Shown piece by piece: positions 35,140 through 45,015 of a DNA stretch of 64,000 bases. Source of the stretch: UBA11612 sp965228575 (GTDB lineage: Bacteria; Pseudomonadota; Alphaproteobacteria; Rhodospirillales; Rhodospirillaceae); contig CBDDHW010000045.1 in assembly GCA_965228575.1 (NCBI GenBank), positions 1 to 64,000 of the forward strand, written 5' to 3'. A program made the translations under genes and the position numbers. The first letter of the stretch is position 1; each line of letters opens with the position of its first letter. The notes below the pieces were generated by a model. It worked only from the letters and a program-made list of their open reading frames with translations, was not told the DNA's origin and did no database searches.

Positions 35140-36264
35140 TTAGTCGTTCGCGCTCGCTGTTTGGGTGACGTGCGCCTCAACTGGCTCGGCGCCCGCGACT
35201 TCATTGCCCGTCTCAACCGGGTGCTGGATAAATACCTGCGCCATGTCCAAGGTAATCGCGCTGGAGATCGCCGTCATACGGCCTTCCTCATTCGGATAGG
35301 CGTCGGCGAACTTGCGAATTTGCCAGTAGAACTCCGGCGCCTCCAGCTGTCCGTAGGACAAGTGGTGCGAGGACCAGCTTGTCAGCCACTTGTACAGGGA
35401 TTCAACGTCATAATAGCCCGCGATCAAGCCGTTCGCGGAGGTTGGCGTCAGGTCCATCTTGAAGCGCATGTCGCGAACTTCCAAGGAATACGGCACGCCC
35501 GGGAAAATCATCCACGGCCAAATGCCGTCCTTGGCTTCGGTCATCAACACACCGTCTTCGATCACGGCATCGAAGCGCTGAACGACTTTTTCGCTATAGC
35601 GCCGTTCCACACGCTGGGTTCCGCCGGGCGCAACCTTCTCGCCCGAAGCATCGAGCAACAACGGATCGCGGCCACGATAAATGGTTACCTTTACCTCCGG
35701 ATCGTTCGCGAGATCATCCACTTCGGTGATCTCGAGGAGCGTGCGGTTATAGTAAAAGCCCGGGATCTGCTTGTTGGCAAAAAGTTGCAGCTGACCTTCG
35801 GGGCCGCGGAATTGCGAGTTACATCCTGTGACGTTGTAAAACGCGTTGTCGATACCTGGTTCACCCTCAGGGCTGGTGAAATCGTTTCCGTCCACCCGGC
35901 CGTCGAGGTTCAGTCCCTTGGCAATATTGCCGGTCACGTTGATGTATTCAAACTTATTGCCGCCCAAATCCTCGGGATACATCTTAAACGATTCACGGGC
36001 GAGTTGGGTGTCACCCACCGGTCCCATATCCGGGAACAGGGTTTTGAAAATCTCGCGTGGTCCATTGGGTGAAAGGCCGCGCGGGCATTCTTCTTTCCCG
36101 TTTGGCGTTTGGTACATGGTCCAGTGCAGCTGGGTGGTCACGTATCCAATGCGCCGGTCTTTGATAATGGAATCGCCCTCGTCGGCCTGCGTGGCCACGG
36201 CGAACCCGGTAACAAGCGCGCCGGCTGCGGCCACGCTGCAGATTTTCTTAGTTAGAGACGTCAT
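35140..36264 (-). CDS. Exported protein of unknown function in DUF1592 cluster
   Basis: This 374-residue periplasmic protein has a signal peptide (SVAAAGALVTGFAVATQA). I choose ATG 36264 because GGAGGAAAC stands just before it; the frame continues to 36279 without a better site. The mature part is rich in beta-type sequence, with EEC and TGC cysteines, and it ends in an LADAYPNEEGRMTAISSAI-like stretch (here FADAYPNEEGRMTAIS). I recall similar unnamed proteins beside DUF1552/DUF1592 genes but no function. It is the last gene of the four-gene minus-strand cluster, 40 bases after the secreted-repeat gene, with a terminator directly behind it. Confidence 0.75.
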   Translation of the reverse strand: MTSLTKKICSVAAAGALVTGFAVATQADEGDSIIKDRRIGYVTTQLHWTMYQTPNGKEECPRGLSPNGPREIFKTLFPDMGPVGDTQLARESFKMYPEDLGGNKFEYINVTGNIAKGLNLDGRVDGNDFTSPEGEPGIDNAFYNVTGCNSQFRGPEGQLQLFANKQIPGFYYNRTLLEITEVDDLANDPEVKVTIYRGRDPLLLDASGEKVAPGGTQRVERRYSEKVVQRFDAVIEDGVLMTEAKDGIWPWMIFPGVPYSLEVRDMRFKMDLTPTSANGLIAGYYDVESLYKWLTSWSSHHLSYGQLEAPEFYWQIRKFADAYPNEEGRMTAISSAITLDMAQVFIQHPVETGNEVAGAEPVEAHVTQTASAND

Positions 36265-36303
36265 GTGTTTCCTCCACACTGAAAACGTATTAAGCGCGAC
36301 GCG

Positions 36304-37662
36304 TTAACCGCGACGGCGCGCAAATTCCTCACGAATATAAAAAGCCCGGTAGCCGTTACGCTTGCCTTGCCACTCACCGATGCCATTGCCCTCGATGTCG
36401 CCGGGGTATTCATCTCCGGCGTAGGTGTAAACCGGGCGGTCCAGATAGGCCCATACCCGCAGAGCTCCTTCATCATCGGCGGTTGCGCGGCGTCCGGTGT
36501 TTGGATCGACATATACGATGCTCCACAAAAGATTTGGAGCCACGGCGTCCTCTGCGGCTTCAACATATGGCCACATTTCCAAGGCCCGGTCCCAATCTCC
36601 ACCGCCGCCAATGGCGATGCGATAGACCTGCGGGCTTTCCATAGTGTCGCACGCGAGCTGATCTAAGGAATCGTCATTACAGGTGTAGTAGTAAATCGTA
36701 TTGCCATCGGCATCGGCCAACACGTCACCAGCGAGCGAAACCTGTGTCGTGAACCCTTCCGGATAACTCGGGCCGGGCTGGGTGTACACGTTGTTCCAGC
36801 CAGGAACGTCGCCGCCATCATAGCTGCCCATTCTGACGTCATCGGCATACGTATAAACGGGCTTGCCGCGGAACGCCCACTGACGCACACCGGCCGCACG
36901 GTCGATGATCGTCCATTCGCCTTGGGGCTGTGCGGTCGCCGGTGCGTTCACCGGATTCCATATCAGTGCGCACTCACCGACGCAGTTCGACAAGTTTTCA
37001 CCGTCGTGATCCCAAGTGTAAACCGAGTAGCCCTCTTCGTTGACAACCATGCGGCCCAACTTCGTCGTAATCACATTGAAGCCCGGCGGAATGTTTGGCG
37101 GGGGGCCAACCGGCAGACGTGCCGGTGCGGTTCCGCTGCCGCCGTCATTCAGGGTCCAAGAACCGCCATTGGTGTGTCCAGGCACACGGTCAAGAATAGA
37201 CGTGTATACCGGCAGTTTGTCATAGGCCCACTGCATGGTCTCATCGTCCCGCTTGACCAAAGTCCAACGGCCGACGGGCTCAGCATCTTCGGCAGCCAAA
37301 AGTGGCGGCCAGGTTTCCGCGCAAGATAAGCGCTGATCAAGTTCAGGCAAATCCATGCCCGGCGGCCACGGGCTCATCATGCCCGCAGTTTTGGTGGTGA
37401 TTTCATCGGTGCACACGGTTTTGTTTTTTGGGTCACCAGAAAACCCAACGCGCATGGCTTTTTGCGGCCATATGTAAAGGGTTTTACCTTCCTCGGTGGC
37501 GAACACCGGGCCATCCAAAACCGTATGGATGACCTGAATGCCTGGCGGCATCGGTACGTCGGCATAGTCTTCGACGACCCTTTGGTCCTGGGCGATCGCA
37601 CCAACGCAGGTGGCGGTAAGAGCAACGCCCGAGATGAGAAGCGTCTTGAACGGATGTTTCAT
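36304..37662 (-). CDS. Secreted-repeat protein (PF03640-type, three or more units)
   Basis: This 452-residue exported protein has a signal peptide (ISGVALTATCVGAIA). It carries several copies of the 'secreted repeat of unknown function' unit. Each shows GKTLYIW or GYSVYTWD, then a Cys pair before a Trp-Pro (CAETWPPLLA; NCVGECALIWNPV), then RQWAFRGKPVYTY. Clear units lie at about 55-155, 205-285 and 305-430. Such units occur in secreted lipoproteins of unknown role, sometimes near electron-transfer proteins. The cysteine-rich units may bind a cofactor or be disulfide-stabilised. It lies 29 bases after the DUF1552 gene, so the two are co-transcribed. Confidence 0.8.
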   Translation of the reverse strand: MKHPFKTLLISGVALTATCVGAIAQDQRVVEDYADVPMPPGIQVIHTVLDGPVFATEEGKTLYIWPQKAMRVGFSGDPKNKTVCTDEITTKTAGMMSPWPPGMDLPELDQRLSCAETWPPLLAAEDAEPVGRWTLVKRDDETMQWAYDKLPVYTSILDRVPGHTNGGSWTLNDGGSGTAPARLPVGPPPNIPPGFNVITTKLGRMVVNEEGYSVYTWDHDGENLSNCVGECALIWNPVNAPATAQPQGEWTIIDRAAGVRQWAFRGKPVYTYADDVRMGSYDGGDVPGWNNVYTQPGPSYPEGFTTQVSLAGDVLADADGNTIYYYTCNDDSLDQLACDTMESPQVYRIAIGGGGDWDRALEMWPYVEAAEDAVAPNLLWSIVYVDPNTGRRATADDEGALRVWAYLDRPVYTYAGDEYPGDIEGNGIGEWQGKRNGYRAFYIREEFARRRG

Positions 37663-37691
37663 GCTTCGATCCTTGTGTGAATGAGCGCGCG

Positions 37692-39050
37692 TTAAACGAC
37701 GATCTCGCCGATTTCCTTATTGGTCTGATTGCTCTGGTTGCCCCAGTGCGGGATATCCAGACCCACCGCCTTCATCATGGTGTACCCCAAGCGGCAGCCG
37801 GTGGTGCCATTGCCATCGATATGCAGGCCGGTTTTGATCCGTCCGCCCGCGCGTCCGGCCGAGAACATCGGCAAGCCGTCGATGGAGTGAATCTTCGCAA
37901 ACGACTGGTCGGTCGAGGCGTAGATCATCATGTTGTCGAGCAAGGTGCCGTCGCCTTCCTTCACCTGAGCGAAGGAGTTGACGAAGTAGCCCCAGTTCTC
38001 GAACGCACGGCGCAAGAACCATGAGACCATCGGCTGGTATCCGAGTTCCGGATCAACAGACTCTTCGTGGCTCGCCGTGTGGTGCGGTTTCTCGTAACCG
38101 ACCTTGGTCGTTGAGGCGAACGACTTGGAGTAGAGCATGTTGAACACACGGGTTTGATCGCATGCGATCGCCATGGTGAGGAGATCCGTCATGATCTCAT
38201 GGCGACGCCGTTGAAGATTGACGTCAACACCGCTCGGCAGATCGTCCGCATCATTGAAGGAGGTTGGCGCCACGCAGGCTTCGCGCGGTTCCGGTTTGGT
38301 CAATTGACGATCGAACTGCTTTTCCAAATCGCGCAGGCTGGTGAGGTATTGATCCAGGCGTTGGCGGTCTTCCGCACCAACCATGGATGACAGTTTTTTG
38401 GTGTTGTCCATAACGCTGGAGATCACGCTTTGGCGCACCATGATTTTCGGGTTCGGTTTGAACTCAGGCGCGTTCGGATCTTGGAAGTCCGGCCCGAAGA
38501 TTGTGGTGTAAAGGCCAAGGGGCGAGCCTTCGGACGTATTGATCGAGGTTGCGCTTTCATAAGATTGCGTATCGCGCGGATCGCCGGTCGCGGTCATGGT
38601 CAGATGGGCAAACGGCGTTGTCGTGCCGATCTTTTTAGCCACGGTCACGTCGATGGTTTCGCCCGGACGGTCATTGTTGTTCATCGGCGCTGCGCCGGAC
38701 CGCAAAATCATCCATCCTGTCGTGTGGCACAGGTTCGGGGCCGCGTCGCGGAAGCCGTTGAAGTTGGTGTAAAGGTTGATGTGCTTTTGCACGGGCGCCA
38801 GAGATTCGATTTCCTCCGGCAGCTCCCAGTCCGCACCGGTTTGCTTTGGCGTGAAAATCTTTTCACTCATGCCAAGGCCCCAGCCCCACGTTCCAAAGCG
38901 GACGGGAAGGGGCGCGCCGCTGGCGAGTGCGTTTCCGTTTCCATTGAGGAAGACATTGAGCAATGGCAAGCCGAGGGTAATGGCAGAGCCGCCGAGTGCG
39001 CCCCGCAGGACACGGCGCCGGCTAAGTGAATCTAGAAACGAGTTATTCAT
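37692..39050 (-). CDS. DUF1552 protein with Tat signal
   Basis: This 452-residue exported protein of the DUF1552 family is part of the alkaline-phosphatase/sulfatase-like superfamily group that also holds DUF1501. The Tat signal is SRRRVLRGALGGSAITLGLPLL at the start, which implies export of a folded or metal-bearing protein. The family blocks RFGTWGWGLGMSEKIFTP, LYTNFNGF and the C-terminal LDNMMIYASTDQSF-type stretch with GRAGGRIKTG are visible. Its activity is unknown. DUF1552 genes are typically paired with DUF1592/DUF1588 genes, as here, where the DUF1592 gene ends 18 bases upstream. Confidence 0.9.
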   Translation of the reverse strand: MNNSFLDSLSRRRVLRGALGGSAITLGLPLLNVFLNGNGNALASGAPLPVRFGTWGWGLGMSEKIFTPKQTGADWELPEEIESLAPVQKHINLYTNFNGFRDAAPNLCHTTGWMILRSGAAPMNNNDRPGETIDVTVAKKIGTTTPFAHLTMTATGDPRDTQSYESATSINTSEGSPLGLYTTIFGPDFQDPNAPEFKPNPKIMVRQSVISSVMDNTKKLSSMVGAEDRQRLDQYLTSLRDLEKQFDRQLTKPEPREACVAPTSFNDADDLPSGVDVNLQRRRHEIMTDLLTMAIACDQTRVFNMLYSKSFASTTKVGYEKPHHTASHEESVDPELGYQPMVSWFLRRAFENWGYFVNSFAQVKEGDGTLLDNMMIYASTDQSFAKIHSIDGLPMFSAGRAGGRIKTGLHIDGNGTTGCRLGYTMMKAVGLDIPHWGNQSNQTNKEIGEIVV

Positions 39051-39068
39051 TGTTAACCTCCTCAGGGG

Positions 39069-40802
39069 TTAGTTGGCCGCGACCGCGTGCGGTGCGGCGG
39101 CCTCAGCTGAAACGGATTCGGGTTGGGCGACTTTTGAAAACGCATCGCTAAACGCTATTTTGCGCATCAATTGGGGAACACGGTAGCCATTGGCGGCGAA
39201 GACCTCCGTCAAAACTTCCGCTTGCCGTTCATTTTCTCGCGAAAGCGGCCCACCGATCGCGTGCGCATAAATCCGGCGCACAAGACAACTTGGTAATCCA
39301 GGGTGATTGCGCAACGCTACGGTCAAGCCCTGAACGTCATCATACTCGGTGCCATCCAACACACCGCTGGCATCAATCGGTACACCGGCTTCCAAGGACC
39401 GGAATTGTCCGCCTCCATCAAAGTTCTCAAGAGATAGACCCATCGGGTCGGTGATCTTGTGGCATCCCGCGCACACCGGATTTTCCAAATGAAACTCGAC
39501 CCGCGCGCGAGCGGTTTTTAACTCCTCCGGAGGATCTTCCAACGCGGAAAAGTCCACGTCCGGCGGCGGTGGTGGGACTTTTTGACACAAGAACAATTCA
39601 CGCAAGGCTTTACCGCGCAAGGTCGCCGAGCTGCGGCCCGGGTGCGAGTGAACAGTCAGGAAGCTGACGTGTGTGAGTATGCCCGATCGCGGGCTGTCCT
39701 CGGGGAAAGTGTAAGGCGTCCAACCTGGGCGCGTTGGCACTTGGTAGATCGCCGCCAGGGCCGGCGACATAAACGTATGCTTGGTGGTGAACAGGTCGCG
39801 GTAATCCCCGTCCCGCGTGATCAGATGATCGGTGATGGTGCGCAAAGTTTGCTCACGAGAGTCTTCAAGACTCGTTCCCGTCACAACCGGATAAACAGTT
39901 CCGTCCTTAGACAGACTATTGAAATCTTCGAACGCAAACATATCGTCGAAGAATGTTGCTAAGCCGTCGGCGAGTTTTGGACTGGCCAGCATGATATCGA
40001 TGACCTCTGCTCGTCCTTCAGGGGTCAGAATCTCGCCGTTCTTGGCATACTCAAGCACCGTGTCGTCGGGCACGGAGTTCCAGAGGAAGAACGACAAGCG
40101 CGAGGCCATGCTATAGGCATCGAGACGTTGCTGGCCGGGATTATCTGGATCAGGCTCGGTAATATCGGCGATCATCAACACCATGGGGTCGACAAGCATG
40201 CCTTCGAGCACGCCGGAAAGACCGACATAAAAGTCTTCATTGTTTTCAGCCGCTGTATGCGCCTTGGCTACGTATTCTTGCAGCAAATCCTCCGGAAGAG
40301 GCTTGCGGTAAAGAAGCCGACCAACCTTGCTAATGAATTGGGTGGCGCATTCATCATCCGGACCCTCGATGTTTTGAGGTTCGCACGGGATGAGAGAGTC
40401 CCGATGCGAGGGGATACCCTGCTCGATATCCCCGTCACTTACGACTTGCGCGGCGATGGTTGCTGCGGTGCGTTGCAACTTCAACATATCGCTTGAGGTA
40501 ACCCCGACGCGAGAGGCGGTATTCGATACCAGCCCGTCGGTGCGCATCATGGGCGCCATGGTATCGCCGATTTTAATGCTGTCGCCAAAAACATCGGCGA
40601 TCATGTTGGCGTATTGCCCTTGCGTGAGAAGGCGCACACGTGCCGGCGTGCTTTCGTCAGGTAAAACTTGGTCTGGAAGGACGGTTGCAATGGGGGATTG
40701 GTCAGCACCAGGCTGAGAACAGGCAGCAATAGTCAATGCGGCCGCGCCAAGGACGCCAGAAACCTTAAGAAAGCGCCGGACCGTAGGGGGAAACAAACGC
40801 AC
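39069..40802 (-). CDS. DUF1592/DUF1588/DUF1585 lipoprotein with CxxCH motif
   Basis: This is a 578-residue envelope lipoprotein (signal GAAALTIAAC). The start is a GTG at 40802: a GAGGAGGAG ribosome site sits before it and nothing supports the longer frame to 40859. Domain order is DUF1592 in the middle (GMLVDPMVLMIADI, FFLWNSVPDDTVLEYA), then DUF1588 (LFLCQKVPPPPPDV, NPVCAGCHKITDPMGLSLENFD), then DUF1585 (SCLVRRIYAHAIGGPLSRENE). CAGCH fits a c-type heme site. It is the first gene of the four-gene operon. A redox role with the Tat-exported DUF1552 protein is inferred, not shown. Confidence 0.9.
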   Translation of the reverse strand: MRLFPPTVRRFLKVSGVLGAAALTIAACSQPGADQSPIATVLPDQVLPDESTPARVRLLTQGQYANMIADVFGDSIKIGDTMAPMMRTDGLVSNTASRVGVTSSDMLKLQRTAATIAAQVVSDGDIEQGIPSHRDSLIPCEPQNIEGPDDECATQFISKVGRLLYRKPLPEDLLQEYVAKAHTAAENNEDFYVGLSGVLEGMLVDPMVLMIADITEPDPDNPGQQRLDAYSMASRLSFFLWNSVPDDTVLEYAKNGEILTPEGRAEVIDIMLASPKLADGLATFFDDMFAFEDFNSLSKDGTVYPVVTGTSLEDSREQTLRTITDHLITRDGDYRDLFTTKHTFMSPALAAIYQVPTRPGWTPYTFPEDSPRSGILTHVSFLTVHSHPGRSSATLRGKALRELFLCQKVPPPPPDVDFSALEDPPEELKTARARVEFHLENPVCAGCHKITDPMGLSLENFDGGGQFRSLEAGVPIDASGVLDGTEYDDVQGLTVALRNHPGLPSCLVRRIYAHAIGGPLSRENERQAEVLTEVFAANGYRVPQLMRKIAFSDAFSKVAQPESVSAEAAAPHAVAAN

Positions 40803-41142
40803 GTCAAACTCCTCCTCTCGCGGCATACAGGCATGACTTTTGGTCATGAGCCTTGCCACGTCTAAAAAATCTGATTATCGGTTGCACACCACCGCAGTTG
40901 AAATCGCAACCCAACTCCACCTTGCCTTTATATTTAATAACACGACCGTCCGTTCACAAGAAGAACTCTTGGGGCCCTTCCCTTCGAATTCAGTCGGGCG
41001 TGTCTTTCCTGCAAATCAGAGGTAAAGTTATTTAATAACAATGTGTTAGGATAAATAGAATTAACGGTTTTCTTCGGTGCGCGATAGATGCACCCTAGGC
41101 ATAGGACAACCTTAAGCCGTAATCAAAGAGTAGGGGGAGAGA
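40803..41142. promoter_or_regulatory. Divergent control region with repeated TATTTAATAACA
   Basis: 340 bases between the DUF1592 operon and the S9 peptidase gene. The 12-mer TATTTAATAACA occurs at 40931-40942 and again at 41029-41040. The second lies in a perfect palindrome, GTTATTTAATAAC (41027-41039). This arrangement suits a regulator binding two sites for divergent promoters. The regulator is unknown. Confidence 0.45.
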
Positions 41143-43162
41143 ATGTTTCGATATCGCAAATTCCTGGGGCCGGCATGTGCGGCCGCAATAGCATCTGGCT
41201 TGACGAGCTTACCAGCGCTCAGCGCTGAAACCGGGCTGCCCATAGATGCACTGGCCAATACAGTTTGGGTCGAAGAATTCGATGTCTCGCCTGACGCTTC
41301 TATGGTCGCCTACAAATCTGCGAAGGCTGGCACTTACGATATTTGGATTGCGCCGGTAGACGGCGGCGAGCCCGTCCAGATTACCTCTATGCCCGGGCGG
41401 GAGATAAAGCCCGTTTATAGCCCTGACGGAAAATGGATCGCCTTTGAGGCCGATTACCGAGGCGTTGATGTCAGCGACATATATATAATTCCTGCTGGCG
41501 GCGGTGATGCGATTCAGCTCACAAACCACCCGCTCCACGATAGCAATCCCATGTGGTCGTCCGACAGCAAAACGGATCTATTTCGTCACCGACATGTTCT
41601 GGTCGAGGTCGATTGCCAGCGTCGATATCGAAAGCGGCGAAATTAAAGAGATTGGCCCGGGCGGGGGGATGGCGAGCCTATCGCCGGATGGAACGACCTT
41701 CGTCTTTACGCGAAATGAAAAGCCCGACGACGATGATCAGAGCAACAATGATATTTACACGTTGCCGATGAGCGGCGGAGAACCCAGGCTTTTAACTCCG
41801 GATACGTTCAACTCGCTTGATGCGGCGCCCATGTGGTCGCCGGACAGTAAAACCATTGCGTTTATTTCCGACCGCAATGGTTTCAACAATCTCGGTGTAA
41901 TTGATGTCGCAAGCGGTGAGGCGACGATGTTGCTCACCGAAGACATCGAACATAGCGAACCGCGCTGGTCGCCCGACGGAGAGTGGATCAGCTTTACGAA
42001 GAATCTCGATTACCAGTATCACATCTTCAGAATCCCGTCGGACGGAGGTCGCGCACGCCAACTCACCGAGCAAGGCGGTGTAAACGGCGGGTCTTCAGCA
42101 ACCGGTCAGACTCGCGGCACGCATGTGTGGAGCCGAAGCGGCGATCAGATTTTTTATTATCACTCTGATCCCAGCCGCACAGGTGATGTTTGGGTCATGA
42201 GAGCTTCGGGAGGCCGAGAGCGTCAGATCACGAACCATCAAGATCCAGCAATTCGGGACACCGATCTCTTTGTTTGGCCGGAGTTCGTCGAATACAAGAG
42301 TTTCGATGGCCGTGAAGTGGCTGGTCTTGTCTACAAGCCCAAGGGCAGCAAGGCAGGGGACAAACTTCCCGCGCTGTTCTTCTACCGGGCGAATTCCAAC
42401 GGCCAACATCCAATGCAATGGAACCCATACATCCAATACTTCGTGAGCAAAGGGTATTTGGTGTTTGCGCCGAACTTTCGAGGAAGCACCGGACGCGGCA
42501 AGGATTACCGCCAGGCCGTGTTTACCCGCGGCGGCGAGGATGATCTGCGCGATGCTTTCATTGGCATGGATAACCTAGCCGCGGAAGGTTGGGTTGATCC
42601 TGATCGCGTTGGTGCTTTTGGGGGGTCGACCGGCGGCTACTTCACGACGGCCTCGGTCACCAAAGATCCGACACGGTTTAAGGCCGGCATTGTCTGGTAC
42701 GGATCGACCGATCTCGTAACACTGTCGACCTACGCCAGTATGGAGCGCTGGAATAAATTTCTAATTGGCAAAACGCCGATGGAAAATCCGGAAAATTACT
42801 ACAACCGCTCACTCATCTATCATGCAGACCGTGTGAAAACGCCTTTGTTATTCCTTTATGCACAAGGTGATTCGGCGGCTCGGTTTCAGCAGATCGAACA
42901 GTACGGTATTCAAGCCAAAATCCACGGCAATTGGTTTGATTGGGTGACCTACGCCGAAGAACCGCACGGCTGGTATCACTTCCGCCCCGATAGTACCAAG
43001 AACATGCTCGAGATCATGTCGCCCATGTTCGACAAATTCGTTCTTGGAAAAGAGGCGGATGTGAAAGCGATCGCGGCGTCGCAACGCGAAGGCATCGAGA
43101 TAATAAGAAATCCGACCATTGAGCTTTGGAATGCTCTCGCGAACGGCCGTCCACCAGAATAA
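41143..43162 (+). CDS. S9 family peptidase (prolyl oligopeptidase type), one-base frameshift
   Basis: This secreted serine peptidase of about 672 residues would act on short peptides in the periplasm. It has a signal peptide (AIASGLTSLPALSA), a WD40-like beta-propeller (about 40-380, with repeated SPDG and WSPDSKTIAF units) and a C-terminal hydrolase domain. The catalytic Ser is in AFGGSTGGYF, the Asp in YAQGDSAARF and the His in EEPHGWYHF. Two overlapping frames (41143-41646 and 41504-43162) form one protein if one A is removed from AAAA at 41569-41572, giving SKRIYFVTDMF. A strong terminator follows. Confidence 0.88.
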
Positions 43163-43191
43163 ACTCGAGGTTTGCAGATAGCTTGAAATTT

Positions 43192-43223
43192 GGATCCGGT
43201 GAATTTTCACCGGATCCTTTTTT
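43192..43223 (+). terminator. Strong rho-independent terminator after S9 peptidase
   Basis: A 12-base perfect stem GGATCCGGTGAA/TTCACCGGATCC (43192-43217) with a TT loop, followed by six T (43218-43223). Confidence 0.92.
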
Positions 43224-43332
43224 CGTTCGGCGCTTCAAACTTGATCACTACAGCACATCGAAACTGCTATGGTATTCGTAGTCGTTTCCGACTTACGTAG
43301 AGATGTTCCCCATAACGTGCTGGCAAATTTAG

Positions 43333-45015
43333 ATGGCCCAAAGTGTTCAGGCATTATTTGATGAAGCAACGCGCTGTCATGAAGCGGGTCAGTTCGTGGA
43401 TGCCGAGCGCTTGTACCGGCGCGTACTCAATGCCGACCCTAATCATGCAGATGCACTTCACCAATTTGGCGTTCTCGCGCACCAAGGTGGGCGCAATGAC
43501 ATTGCTATCGATTTGGTCAAACATGCGATCGAACGGGCACCTAAGAACGCAGTGTTTCACAACACTTTGGGTGGGGCGCTCTTGGCTGAGAATCGGGTTG
43601 AAGATGCGGTAGGCGCTTTTCGAAATGCGCTGGCGATAGACCCGAGCTCGATTGAGATCAGAAATAATTTAGCAAACGCCTATCAGGCGCAGGGGCGCTT
43701 GGACGACGCCATCTCTCTTTTTGAGGACATTCTCAAGGATGCGCCTGACGACCCCGATGTGAACAATAACCTCGGGCACGTGCTTCAGGTGCGCGGCGAT
43801 TTCGACGATGCGATCAAGCGGTTTCGCCGTGCGCAAAAGTCGCGTCCCGACGATGCGCTCATTCTCAGTCACCTCGGCAATGCGCTCTCGGCAAAAGGAT
43901 CGTACGAAGAGGCCGTCGAGATTTGCGAAAAAGCAGCGACCCTGGATCCGCGATCGGCCATTGCCTTCACCAATTTGGGAAATGCCCTTACGGGCCATTT
44001 TCGGTTCGACGATGCGGTAAAGGCCTATCGCAAAGCTCTCGAAGTTGCGGGGGACATTCCTGAGATTCACAAGAATCTCGGAATTGCGTATCACAAACTT
44101 GGGAAGTGGGACGAGGCCAGTGCGTGCTTCGCGAAAGCTCTGGAGCTCAATCCCGACGAAAACGTCCATGCCGCATTGGGCGAAACCTATTACGCTCTCG
44201 GCAAGTTAGAAGACTCCGTCGCCGCCTTCGAGCGCGCGCTGGAGCGCACCCCAGATGATCATGCGGCGCGATATGCACTGGGGGCGGCGTTAAATGATTT
44301 GGGGCGCCATGCCGAAGGCCTTGCTGCAATGGCCGCTGGTCCGGGTCTCGTCCGGTTGTCGACCACACCCGGCGATAAGAGCCCGGACGCATGCGTACAA
44401 CGAATGCCTCTAACAGATTGCAGCGAACCACATTTCATTGGGAGTTGGTCGCTGCAAAACCCCGACCTTTGCGAAGGCTTGATCGCCTACTTTGAAGAGC
44501 GGTCGGGCAGCCACATGCAAGGCGGCACAAATCTCGGGATCAATGTCGCGGTAAAGAAGGCGACCGACATGCCGATCTTTCCCAATGACCTTAAGGCGCC
44601 AAGCTCTGAGCCCATTGAAGCTTATCTCCGTGAGTTGGAAGCGTGCTTGTGCGATTACGCGTCCCAGTGGCCGTCTTTTGCCGAAATGATGCCGTCCGTT
44701 GAAATTGTACCCTTTAAGATCCAGCGATATCGACCCGGCGAGCATTTTCAACAACCCCACGCCGAACGGGTTTCCTTTGGGCTTATGCACCGCGTTTTGG
44801 CATGGATGACGTATTTGAATGATGTAGGCGACGGCGGTGAAACCGAGTTTCACCACTATGGGCTTAAGATTAAGCCCGAGCGCGGAAATACTCTCATTTG
44901 GCCTGCTGAGTGGACTCACACCCACGCTGGATGCGTTGTTAACTCAGGTGTGAAGTACATCATTACTGGTTGGATGCATTTCCCCCACCCTCGAGCGCAG
45001 GATGCCAAGGATTAG
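43333..45015 (+). CDS. TPR-repeat 2-oxoglutarate/Fe(II) oxygenase
   Basis: This is a 560-residue two-part protein. Residues about 5-330 are roughly nine TPR repeats (DADRLYRR, NAVFHNTLGGALL, IHKNLGIAYHKLG). Residues about 365-555 are a 2OG-Fe(II) oxygenase of the prolyl-4-hydroxylase group: the HAER motif as first iron ligand pair (HxE in place of HxD), WMTYLNDVGDGGETEFHHYGL, then KPERGNTLIWPAEWTHTHAG with the distal His and a downstream Lys/Arg side for 2-oxoglutarate. It is likely to hydroxylate a protein or peptide bound by the TPRs. No signal peptide is visible. It stands alone between two terminator-bounded genes. Confidence 0.85.
   Translation: MAQSVQALFDEATRCHEAGQFVDAERLYRRVLNADPNHADALHQFGVLAHQGGRNDIAIDLVKHAIERAPKNAVFHNTLGGALLAENRVEDAVGAFRNALAIDPSSIEIRNNLANAYQAQGRLDDAISLFEDILKDAPDDPDVNNNLGHVLQVRGDFDDAIKRFRRAQKSRPDDALILSHLGNALSAKGSYEEAVEICEKAATLDPRSAIAFTNLGNALTGHFRFDDAVKAYRKALEVAGDIPEIHKNLGIAYHKLGKWDEASACFAKALELNPDENVHAALGETYYALGKLEDSVAAFERALERTPDDHAARYALGAALNDLGRHAEGLAAMAAGPGLVRLSTTPGDKSPDACVQRMPLTDCSEPHFIGSWSLQNPDLCEGLIAYFEERSGSHMQGGTNLGINVAVKKATDMPIFPNDLKAPSSEPIEAYLRELEACLCDYASQWPSFAEMMPSVEIVPFKIQRYRPGEHFQQPHAERVSFGLMHRVLAWMTYLNDVGDGGETEFHHYGLKIKPERGNTLIWPAEWTHTHAGCVVNSGVKYIITGWMHFPHPRAQDAKD

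Noticed and set aside
35161..36072. 303-codon plus-strand frame opposite the 374-residue exported protein
   Set aside because: Antisense shadow; the minus-strand gene has a ribosome site, signal peptide and terminator.
41504..43162. A separate second peptidase gene
   Set aside because: Its first 25 codons are out-of-frame propeller sequence; it is the rest of the S9 gene after a one-base insertion.
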